Below are positions 1-7,774 of a stretch of DNA of 14,798 nt, piece after piece. Under the pieces are notes generated by a model. The model was not told the origin of the DNA and made no database searches. It worked only from the letters and a program-made list of their open reading frames with translations. The DNA lies in assembly GCA_003532715.1 (NCBI GenBank), contig DOEZ01000074.1:5887-20684 (forward strand), given 5' to 3'. Position 1 is the first letter of the stretch. Every line of letters starts with the position of its first letter. A program made the position numbers and the translations under genes. The DNA is from Planctomycetaceae bacterium (lineage in GTDB: Bacteria > Planctomycetota > Planctomycetia > Pirellulales > Thermoguttaceae).

Positions 1-691
1 GCTGGCGGTCGGCGCGAAGATCCTCGTCGCGAAAACACCTCGCGACCTGCACGTAGCGGTCGTAGCCGGCGACCATCATGATCTGCTTGTAGAGCTGTGG
101 CGACTGCGGCAAGGCGTAGTACGTCCCCGGCTGTACGCGGCTTGGGACCAAGTAGTCGCGAGCCCCCTCGGGCGTGCTCCGCCCGAGCACGGGCGTCTCG
201 ACGTCGATGAAGTTCAATTCGTCGAAATAATCTCGCATGATCTTGGTCATCTGGTGACGCAAGACGAGCGTCCGCTGCATCTCCGGGCGTCGGAGGTCCA
301 GGTAACGGTATTTCAGACGAAGATCCTCGCCGGGAAGTTCCTTCTGATTGGGCTGAAACGGCGGGGTCTTGCTCGGATTGAGCACCTTCAGTTCCGCCAC
401 GCGCATCTCGATTTCGCCCGTCGACAGCTTGGGATTGACGGTTCCCTCGGGTCGCGGAGCCACCTTGCCGGTAACCTGTATGACGTACTCGGCGCGGAGC
501 GTCTTGGCTCGTTCGAGTACCTCGCGTCCCCCTTCGGGGCCAAATACAAGCTGCGTCCGGCCGTAACGATCGCGCAGATCGACGAAGAGGACGCCGCTAT
601 GATCGCGCGACGAATCGACCCAACCGCATAGGGTTACCTGTTGGCCGACGCAACTCCCCGTCAATTCGCCGCAAGTATGTGTTCGAAGCAA
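1..691 (-). CDS. aspS: Aspartyl-tRNA synthetase, N-terminal part (gene runs off the window)
   Basis: This enzyme charges tRNA with aspartate in the cytoplasm. I translated the minus strand by hand from a TTG start at 691-689 and found an open frame to position 1, giving 230 residues of a protein that is usually near 590. The start reads MLRTHTCGEL, the usual bacterial AspRS beginning, with GAGGAAA about nine bases upstream. An OB-fold anticodon-binding domain fills roughly the first 110 residues, with CGWVDSSRDHSG and FVDLRDRYG. The class II core then starts, with the YRYLDLRRPEMQ linker, the QSPQ segment near residue 196, and motif 2 as FRDEDLRADRQ at the window edge. Residue 31 is His and the loop after RPE carries Gly, a pair seen in non-discriminating AspRS. 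It follows miaA in the same direction with a 147-base gap. Only the C-terminal part is missing, because of the window boundary. Confidence 0.95.
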   Translation of the reverse strand, partial: MLRTHTCGELTGSCVGQQVTLCGWVDSSRDHSGVLFVDLRDRYGRTQLVFGPEGGREVLERAKTLRAEYVIQVTGKVAPRPEGTVNPKLSTGEIEMRVAELKVLNPSKTPPFQPNQKELPGEDLRLKYRYLDLRRPEMQRTLVLRHQMTKIMRDYFDELNFIDVETPVLGRSTPEGARDYLVPSRVQPGTYYALPQSPQLYKQIMMVAGYDRYVQVARCFRDEDLRADRQ

Positions 692-745
692 TGTTCGTTT
701 CCTCGTTGTCAATTCGTCCGACAATGTAGTTGCACAAAACGTCTC

Positions 746-774
746 ATTCTAGCCTCGCCGCCTCGCGACGGGAA
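746..774 (-). promoter_or_regulatory. Candidate promoter for aspS
   Basis: On the minus strand TTCCCG (774-769) and TAGAAT (751-746) are separated by 17 bases, about 55 bases before the TTG start of aspS. The -10 hexamer is good and the -35 is weak (three of six). It sits in the only sizeable gap between miaA and aspS. It is a sequence match only. Confidence 0.3.
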
Positions 775-838
775 GCACGCACAAAAGCACCTCCCGTAAC
801 ATACCACCTTGCCGACCCGCAAGATCGCCTTATTTAGC

Positions 839-1780
839 CTATACGACCGCTCCAACCCGTTCGATTTCGACCGCCAGGTCCACCGCGTCGAACGGCTCGG
901 ACATAGGTACGAACCGGCACTCGGAGAGGCTGCGGAACCAGGTCTCCTGACGCTTGGCGAACTGACGTGTATGGGTCTTCACGGAATCAACGGTTGCCCC
1001 TAGACTTCCCCCCCTTTGTAGGAGTTCCATCACTTCGCGGTATCCGAGCGCCTGGGCGGCCGTTCGGCTGGGCGGTTTAGGGCTTGCCAAAAGCAGTCGG
1101 ACCTCGTCGACCAACCCGGTGGTGAACATCTGCTCCACCCGACGGTCGATCCGGTCATGGAGCTCGCCGCGCGGCCAATCCAAGACGAAGACGCGAGATT
1201 CGTCGGCCGGTCGAGCGTGATCGAACTGCTGTTGGAGCCGGCTGATCGGTTGGCCCGTCTTCTCGAACACCTCCAACGCCCGGATGATGCGGCGCGTGTC
1301 ATTCGGGTGGAGCCGTTCGGCGGCGGTCGGATCGACTTGGGCCAATCGCCGGTGGAGCCGCATTGGGTCGCCCGCGACGGCCTCGTCGCGCAGTCGTCGA
1401 CGGAGTTCCCAATCGGCCGGAGGCCCTTCGAAAATGCCTCGCAACAGCGATTTCAGATACAGCGGCGTTCCACCGACGAAGAGGACTTGCCGCGAACGGG
1501 AGCGGATCTCGTCGGCTGCCCGGGCTGCCGCTTCGACGTATTGCGCCAGGCTGTATTCCTCGTGGGGGTCGATCACGTCGACCAGATGGTGCGGCACCTC
1601 GCGGCGCTCGTCGGCCGACGGCTTGGCCGTGCCGATGTCCATTTTTCGGTAGAGGGCCATCGAGTCCATCGAGACAATTTCGGCCCCAATCCTCCGCGCA
1701 AGCTCGATCGCGACGTGCGTCTTGCCCGACGCCGTTGGTCCCGACAGAAACCAGCATTCGTCGAAATTGTGGTTCCTCAT
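839..1780 (-). CDS. miaA: tRNA dimethylallyltransferase MiaA
   Basis: MiaA transfers a dimethylallyl group to N6 of adenosine 37 in tRNAs that read codons starting with U. The 313-residue length is normal for the family. Visible motifs are the P-loop GPTASGKT (residues 14-21), DSMALYRKMDIGTAKP near residue 39 (substrate-binding loop, with Ala where many homologues have Gln), EVPHHLVDVIDPHEEYSLAQ, VGGTPLYLKSLLRGIFEGPP, NDTRRIIRALEVFEKTGQPIS, and the C-terminal TRQFAKRQETWFRSL. The ATG at 1780 lies seven bases after GAGAAG and just before the P-loop strand, so no other start fits better. Upstream is the amidohydrolase, separated by 130 bases that hold a long inverted repeat; downstream is aspS. 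Nothing suggests damage to the gene. Confidence 0.96.
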   Translation of the reverse strand: MRNHNFDECWFLSGPTASGKTHVAIELARRIGAEIVSMDSMALYRKMDIGTAKPSADERREVPHHLVDVIDPHEEYSLAQYVEAAARAADEIRSRSRQVLFVGGTPLYLKSLLRGIFEGPPADWELRRRLRDEAVAGDPMRLHRRLAQVDPTAAERLHPNDTRRIIRALEVFEKTGQPISRLQQQFDHARPADESRVFVLDWPRGELHDRIDRRVEQMFTTGLVDEVRLLLASPKPPSRTAAQALGYREVMELLQRGGSLGATVDSVKTHTRQFAKRQETWFRSLSECRFVPMSEPFDAVDLAVEIERVGAVV

Positions 1781-1835
1781 GTCGCGACTTCTCTACGATC
1801 GGAAAGAGGGGGAAAGGGAAAATGGTTCAGACTTA

Positions 1836-1911
1836 AGGGTGGGGCGATTGCAGCGAGTGTGCCGTAGAGTTTGCGATATTCCGACAAGGCTCGCTGCAAT
1901 CGCCCCACCCT
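1836..1911. repeat. Long perfect inverted repeat (22-bp arms) between amidohydrolase and miaA
   Basis: The left arm 1836-1857 and right arm 1890-1911 are exact reverse complements over 22 bases, with a 32-base loop. Read on the minus strand the element begins TAGGGTGGGGCGATTGCAGC. Its first three bases are the stop codon of the upstream amidohydrolase, overlapping it by two bases beyond the gene end. Arms this long form a very stable RNA hairpin. There is no U-run after it, so it is not a classic intrinsic terminator, although it may act as an mRNA 3' stabiliser or attenuator. TAGGGTGGG-type palindromes are, from memory, common dispersed elements in Planctomycete genomes, so a small MITE-like or REP-like mobile repeat is my preferred reading. 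Confidence 0.85.
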
Positions 1912-3298
1912 ACCGGTTGCTCTTCTCCGAGAATGGGTCTTCGTGGAGTGGCCTGCCTCGAAGCCATGTTGCCACGACTGGCGCATCGCCTTCGAGCAGT
2001 TCATGATAGAGGTCGGCCGCGTTTCGGCAAGCCCCGTGGCGTAGCGAGACGACCGCCAGATCGGCCTCTCGTCCGGGGGTGATCGAACCCAGTTGGTGCG
2101 ACATTCCCAGGGCAGTCGCTCCGCCGAGCGTGCCGAATCGCAGAATCGTCTCGGGGGCGATCGACGGATGTCGCCTCGCCGCCTCACGCATCTCGGCCAA
2201 CAGGCTCAAGTCGGGCGACGAGGCGCGCGAATCGGTTCCCAACGCCACCACTACGCCCGCCGAAAGCATCTTCTCCAGGGGATACGGATCGTGGTCGAAA
2301 AAGGCGTGGGTGCGGGGGCAGTAGACGACGGCCATTCGGTCGGCGTGTTTCGCGAGAAAGGCCATTTCCTCGTCGGCAAGATAGTTCCCGTGAACGACCA
2401 TCGCCCGATGCGATCCGGCGAGCGTCTGGAGATAGCCGAGTATTGTGAGTCGGTCGGGGAACGCCTCATCGTCCCATGCTCCCAGCCGTTCGAGAAACTC
2501 TCGAAACGGCCCGCATCGATGCTTGATCAGTTCCAGTTCTTCGGGCGACTCGGCCAGGTGCATGGCCAACGGCACGTGATTCTCGGCCGAGAGAGCAACT
2601 GCTTGGATCAGCAGATCGAGCCGGACGCTGTACGGCGCGTGAGGACTCAGTCCCGGCAGCCAGGATGTCGCCTCGCGGCCCGCTGCAATGTGGCTCCGGG
2701 CTCGCTCGACCTGCAGTTCCACGCGTTCGAGCGTCGGAGCGATCAGTTCCAGGTAACTGACCAGCCGAACGCACGGCACCGCGGCTGCCACGGGGAGTGC
2801 CACTGGGGGTGCCACTGGCGTCTCGCCAGTGCTCGGAACGCTTGGCGTCTGCTGACTTTCGCATTGCACGGGCAGGATGCCCGTGGCACCCTGGCTTCCG
2901 ATGTCGTCAGAGATCGTCGAGTTGAAGGGAGGAGCGGCCTGTGAAATGTCGGCCAGCGTCGTCGTGCCGAGTCGCGAACTCTCGCGCAGCCCGTCGAGCA
3001 CCGCCTGTTCGGTCGATGGCGTCGAAAGCCGGTGCCGAATTACCTCGCCGATCCAGTCGACCAACCCGATTCCCGGTTTTCCCAGCGGGCCGGGCACGTC
3101 GTTGAGATCGAGATGGGCGTGCGCGTTAACCAGTCCGGGCAGGATGGCGACATTGCCTAAATCCATCGGGTCGGCGGTGGCCGGCTTGGCCCTGACCGAG
3201 ACGAACCGACCGCCCTGCATGGCCACGCAACCGCCTTCAATTGGCGGCCCGTCCATCGGCAGGACGTAACGTGCTCGCAGCTCAACAAGTGGACCCAT
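1910..3298 (-). CDS. MtaD/MqnX-like amidohydrolase (candidate aminodeoxyfutalosine deaminase)
   Basis: This is a metal-dependent amidohydrolase of the cytosine deaminase/MtaD group. Conserved sites are PGLVNAHAHLDL (His60, His62), SPHAPYS (His220), MHLAESPEE (His247), VHGNYL (His303), YCPRTHAFF, and GTDSRASSPDLSLLAEMR (Asp356). Relatives deaminate adenine-type nucleosides such as S-adenosylhomocysteine, methylthioadenosine or aminodeoxyfutalosine. The last is favoured by mqnC three genes upstream, because a deaminase (MqnX) serves the futalosine pathway in some bacteria; this is inference from context. The ATG at 3298 lies six bases after the permease stop with no clear Shine-Dalgarno, suggesting translational coupling. 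Residues about 134-177 are a low-complexity insert (ATGILPVQ...TGETPVAPP) encoded by a palindromic repeat and falling between the catalytic blocks. The TAG stop lies in the edge of another inverted repeat. An MTA/SAH deaminase or chlorohydrolase role remains possible. Confidence 0.85.
   Translation of the reverse strand: MGPLVELRARYVLPMDGPPIEGGCVAMQGGRFVSVRAKPATADPMDLGNVAILPGLVNAHAHLDLNDVPGPLGKPGIGLVDWIGEVIRHRLSTPSTEQAVLDGLRESSRLGTTTLADISQAAPPFNSTISDDIGSQGATGILPVQCESQQTPSVPSTGETPVAPPVALPVAAAVPCVRLVSYLELIAPTLERVELQVERARSHIAAGREATSWLPGLSPHAPYSVRLDLLIQAVALSAENHVPLAMHLAESPEELELIKHRCGPFREFLERLGAWDDEAFPDRLTILGYLQTLAGSHRAMVVHGNYLADEEMAFLAKHADRMAVVYCPRTHAFFDHDPYPLEKMLSAGVVVALGTDSRASSPDLSLLAEMREAARRHPSIAPETILRFGTLGGATALGMSHQLGSITPGREADLAVVSLRHGACRNAADLYHELLEGDAPVVATWLRGRPLHEDPFSEKSNR
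2807..2891. repeat. REP-pair-like palindromic element inserted in frame in the amidohydrolase
   Basis: The 85-base element has 9-bp terminal inverted repeats, GGGTGCCAC at 2807-2815 and GTGGCACCC at 2883-2891. Each end holds its own perfect hairpin: CACTGGCG-TCT-CGCCAGTG at 2813-2831 and CACGGGCA-GGA-TGCCCGTG at 2867-2885. A partial extra copy of GTGCCACTGG lies just outside at 2798-2807. Two inverted hairpin units flanking a spacer is the layout of REP pairs (BIMEs). The opposite strand reads HGQDARGT, a peptide I remember as a recurrent spurious translation of planctomycete repeats. Here it encodes residues 136-164 of the amidohydrolase without breaking the frame. Confidence 0.8.
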
Positions 3299-3304
3299 GG
3301 TGTG

Positions 3305-5581
3305 TCACATGGCGGTCGAAGGTAACGGCTTATCGTCGACTTCCATGCCTCGGCGAATGGCTTCCTGCAACCGCTCTTCGTTCGTTTTCTGGTAAGGCAA
3401 TCGAGAGAACCAACCGAGGAGAAGGACCCCCGTGAGCAACCCGGTGATTACGATGGTCCAATGATAGCCCGCCTGGCCGACGCCGTCGGAGAACCACTGC
3501 AAGACGGGCCACTCCTCGATGGTCTTTGGCGTGATTCGGGTCATTGCAACAAACAGTCCGTTGTTCACCACGTGATAGGCGATGCCGGGGAGCAAGTTCC
3601 CGCTCTGCACGGCGATATAGCCGATGACCATGCCGCTGAGCGTAGCCATGAGCGACTGTTGCAGCATGAAGTGGCTCACGCCGAAGAAGACGGACGTAAC
3701 GACGATTGCTCGCCACTTCTTGCCCGAGTGCCGCAAGCCGGACAGGATGAAGCCGCGATAGGCGAATTCCTCGCAAACGGCCGGAACGACCGCGAAGAAC
3801 AACAGCAGAACCCAAAGGTTCGGGGCCTCCTTGATGGTTTTGCTAAGCAATTCGGCCGTTTCGCTCATGGGATAGAGATGGGTCACCGCCAGAGCGACGG
3901 TGACGATAACCGGATGCAAGACGACGGCCAAGGCGATTGCCGCCAGCACGGCCAGGGGAGTCGTCCACTTCCACGACGAACGATCCAACAAAAACGTCTT
4001 CGCCGGGTTTCGCGTGAAGAGCAGAGTCATAAGGACTATTGGAACGATCACCACCGCGACCTGCGTCGTGACGAGCGATCGAATCAAGAATCCGAAGCTC
4101 AGTTCGTCCGGCGGAGTCATGGTCACCGCCATGAAGAAGCGGACCAGGAGCATGAGGATGCCCGCCGAGACGGCGACACCCACGGTGGGGGTCGGCCGTC
4201 GATCGCGAATGACGTGTCGCAGCCAAAGCCCCAGGTCGAGCCGCTCGCTCTCGCGGAAGAGGACCGATTCCTGGTTGAATTGGTCGACCGCCCAGCGAAT
4301 CGCCAGGTAGCAGCACGCCAGCGTCACGCCGACGACCGGCACGGCGTATCGCAGGGCCTGCAGGGTGTTGCCTTCGAGCAGCGTTCGAAGCAGCAGCACG
4401 ACGTTCGCCACCGGAATCAGGCTATTGCCCAAGTTCAACTCGAAGCCCGGCGTCATCGGCAGCACGGCAAGCGGCATGCAGATGAGCATCAGCGGCATTA
4501 GGTAGTACTGACCTTCCTTCGTGCTGCGGGCCAGTGCGGCCAACGCCAGACATAGCGCGCTGAACAAGGCCGAAATGGGAATCAACGCCAGTAAGAGCCA
4601 GAAGCACGACAACCACGACGGAAGACCGACCGACGGGTGGTTTGCCACAATCAGCCACCCCGTGAATCCCATGCTAATCAAGTTCAGAATGGCCGTCGCC
4701 ATGCTAAAAAGCATGATCGTGACGAGTTTGCCGATGACGATTTCACTTCGGTCGGCCGGGCTGCTCAGGAGTGTTTCGAGCGTGCCGCGTTCCTTCTCAC
4801 CCGCACAGAGATCGACGGCCGGATAAAACGCGCCCGTGAGAGCCCACAAGAGCAACATAACGGGCAGCAGTTTCGCCCACAAACCTCGCCCGGCGTTGCC
4901 CGTGGCGTCGGCCAGATCGTCCGTGGCGAGCTCGACGGGCCGCGCGGCGCTGGGCACCAACCCGGCGGCCGACAAGTTCGCCTTGCCCAACTCGTCGCTC
5001 CACCGTCGCAACACGTCGTGCAGACGCGCGAAAGTGATCTGTGATTTCTCGTTGGCGGTGGTGAAGATGATCTCGGGCCGTGGGATGCGCGGGATGGCGG
5101 CGTTTCTCGCCGCGGCCGATTCCTCGTCGCCGCGATGGATCGTCTGCGACTCGCTCGCCTCGCGGAACTGCCGCAACTGCTCGCCGAAACTGGGTGGAAA
5201 GTAGACCGCCGCGTCAAACTCGCCCTGTTCGACCCGCTTCTTGGCCTGGCTCACCACGTCGTCGAGCGTTTCTCCCGGCGCGAGTACGTCGGGCGCGAAA
5301 TGCAGCTCGAGAAGTCCGACCTTGTCCGGCGTGTTGAACAGCCGCGGCGCGAATTGCTCGTTCTCGATCAGAGGCGTTCCTTCGCTCAGGGCCGAACTTG
5401 CCCCAATCACGTACACCTTCGTCGGGTGCTCGCGCATGAATTGCGACACCTGAAAGAAGCTCATTCCCAAGAGCGGGTAAAGCAGGATCGGGAGCACCGC
5501 AATCATGAACAACGTGCGCCGATCGCGCAGTTGATCGCGGACTTCGCGGGCAAGAATCAGTTTGACGTTCGACCACTTCAT
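3305..5581 (-). CDS. ABC-2 permease fused to CPBP intramembrane protease
   Basis: This 758-residue inner-membrane protein joins two modules. Residues 1-440 are a NatB-type ABC-2 permease: MKWSNVKLILAREVRDQLRD leader, a first membrane helix at about 24-44, a long extracytoplasmic domain (about 50-230), then a helix bundle containing AGEKERGTLETLLSSPADRSE (260-280), the coupling segment that meets the ATPase. Residues about 465-730 are a CPBP (Abi/Rce1-like) metalloprotease with EEFAYRG (Glu604, Glu605, Arg609), FFGVSHF (His637) and YHVVNN (His670), all catalytic positions kept. The fusion is a recognised Planctomycete protein type. Its ATG overlaps the stop of the ATPase gene by ATGA, so the two form one transporter. 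The substrate is unknown; NatAB relatives export sodium, but a peptide or lipid-linked cargo clipped by the protease is equally plausible. Confidence 0.92.
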   Translation of the reverse strand: MKWSNVKLILAREVRDQLRDRRTLFMIAVLPILLYPLLGMSFFQVSQFMREHPTKVYVIGASSALSEGTPLIENEQFAPRLFNTPDKVGLLELHFAPDVLAPGETLDDVVSQAKKRVEQGEFDAAVYFPPSFGEQLRQFREASESQTIHRGDEESAAARNAAIPRIPRPEIIFTTANEKSQITFARLHDVLRRWSDELGKANLSAAGLVPSAARPVELATDDLADATGNAGRGLWAKLLPVMLLLWALTGAFYPAVDLCAGEKERGTLETLLSSPADRSEIVIGKLVTIMLFSMATAILNLISMGFTGWLIVANHPSVGLPSWLSCFWLLLALIPISALFSALCLALAALARSTKEGQYYLMPLMLICMPLAVLPMTPGFELNLGNSLIPVANVVLLLRTLLEGNTLQALRYAVPVVGVTLACCYLAIRWAVDQFNQESVLFRESERLDLGLWLRHVIRDRRPTPTVGVAVSAGILMLLVRFFMAVTMTPPDELSFGFLIRSLVTTQVAVVIVPIVLMTLLFTRNPAKTFLLDRSSWKWTTPLAVLAAIALAVVLHPVIVTVALAVTHLYPMSETAELLSKTIKEAPNLWVLLLFFAVVPAVCEEFAYRGFILSGLRHSGKKWRAIVVTSVFFGVSHFMLQQSLMATLSGMVIGYIAVQSGNLLPGIAYHVVNNGLFVAMTRITPKTIEEWPVLQWFSDGVGQAGYHWTIVITGLLTGVLLLGWFSRLPYQKTNEERLQEAIRRGMEVDDKPLPSTAM

Positions 5582-6336
5582 GCTGTTGCCGTCACTGTTG
5601 CGTCATGGTGGAGAATGAGTTTGAAGAAAAGCTCTTCCAGGTCGTGCTCGCCGTGCTGCTCGCGCAAATCATCGAGCATTCCCTCGGCAAGAAGCTTGCC
5701 GTGATGAATGATTCCGATCCGATCGCACAGCTTTTCCGCCTCGCGCATGATGTGCGTCGAGTAGATGATGCACTTCCCCTGGTCGCGAAGCTCGGCCACC
5801 GTGTTCAAAAGGGCCCGAGCCACAAGCACGTCCAGCCCGGCGGTTGCCTCGTCGAAGATCAGCACGGGCGGGTCATGGACGATCGAGCGGGCAATCGAAA
5901 CCTTCTGCTTCATGCCGGTCGACATTTTGGACCCCAGCAAATCGCGTATCTCGTTCATCTGGAGGCGTTCGAAGACGCCTTCCATCCGCTCGCGAAGCAA
6001 GTCGCCCTCCAGGCCGTGCAGCCGGGCGAAATACTCGACCATCTCCCAGGCCGTCATCCGGTCGTAGACGGCCGTGTTGGCCGACATGAAACCGATCTGG
6101 CGGCGAACCTGGGCGGCTTGGGTCAGCACGTCGTAGCCGTTGATCGTCGCGCGACCGCCGGTCGGCCGCAAAACCGTGCTGAGAATCCGCAGCGTGGTCG
6201 TCTTGCCCGCTCCGTTCGGGCCGAGCAGGCCGTAAATCTGTCCCTCGGAAGCGTGAAAACTGATGCCGTCGACGGCGATCAACTGGCCGCGGCGAAGGTC
6301 GGAGTAGTGTTTCGTAAGACCGTCGACTTGAATCAT
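5578..6336 (-). CDS. NatA-type ABC transporter ATP-binding protein
   Basis: This is the cytoplasmic ATPase that powers the permease encoded directly downstream. Motifs are Walker A GPNGAGKTT (residues 39-47), Q-loop IGFMSANTAVYDRMTAWE, signature STGMKQKVSIAR (the NatA variant of LSGGQ), Walker B VLIFDEATAGLDV, and the H-loop STHIMREAEKLCDRIG. I chose the ATG at 6336 (MIQVDGLTKHY, 252 residues) because GGAAGAAGAGAAG lies just upstream. A GTG at 6357 would add seven residues (MTEEEKH) but has no ribosome site and would translate the purine-rich tract itself. The stop overlaps the permease start by four bases. mqnC ends 43 bases upstream, so cotranscription is likely. Confidence 0.93.
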   Translation of the reverse strand: MIQVDGLTKHYSDLRRGQLIAVDGISFHASEGQIYGLLGPNGAGKTTTLRILSTVLRPTGGRATINGYDVLTQAAQVRRQIGFMSANTAVYDRMTAWEMVEYFARLHGLEGDLLRERMEGVFERLQMNEIRDLLGSKMSTGMKQKVSIARSIVHDPPVLIFDEATAGLDVLVARALLNTVAELRDQGKCIIYSTHIMREAEKLCDRIGIIHHGKLLAEGMLDDLREQHGEHDLEELFFKLILHHDATVTATA

Positions 6337-6379
6337 GTGCTTCTCTTCTTCCGTCACGTCGTCGTGTGGGGTCGAACGT

Positions 6380-7534
<1,155 letters not shown>

Positions 7535-7599
7535 ATTCACGCTGTTTCGCCTTGTCGGGCGCGTCGAATACGGGCAAATCGACCAGTACCACAAAGTTC

Positions 7600-7628
7600 A
7601 GCCTACCCGAAGCCCCCCGAAAACGCAA
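7600..7628 (-). promoter_or_regulatory. Candidate promoter for mqnC and the following genes
   Basis: Minus-strand TTGCGT (7628-7623) and TAGGCT (7605-7600) are spaced by 17 bases, about 66 bases before the mqnC ATG. Each hexamer matches the consensus at three positions only, with the key TTG and TA..T kept. It lies in the divergent region shared with the hydrolase genes. Confidence 0.3.
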
Positions 7629-7679
7629 AGCCCCCGCCAAGTCGGTACTCGCCACGCGAAGTAGCCGGCCCGGTGGGTG

Positions 7680-7706
7680 TTGTTCATGGTTCCGATTCTG
7701 TACAAT
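7680..7706 (+). promoter_or_regulatory. Candidate promoter for the tandem hydrolase genes
   Basis: TACAAT at 7701-7706 is a good -10 hexamer about 70 bases before the first hydrolase ATG. TTGTTC at 7680-7685 is the nearest -35-like element, but the 15-base spacing is short. The site lies in the 240-base divergent gap with mqnC; it could instead depend on an activator. Confidence 0.35.
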
Positions 7707-7774
7707 GGGCAAGCTGCGGCATTTTGCTTCCCAGCCGCTTCCGCCCTCGATTTCCCACCCTAGGAGACCCGCTC

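Noticed and set aside
254..631. Plus-strand 125-codon open frame
   Set aside because: It is the antisense shadow of aspS, whose minus-strand translation matches the family along the whole stretch.
1157..1867. Plus-strand 236-codon open frame
   Set aside because: It is antisense to miaA and extends into the inverted repeat; high GC makes such long shadow frames common here.
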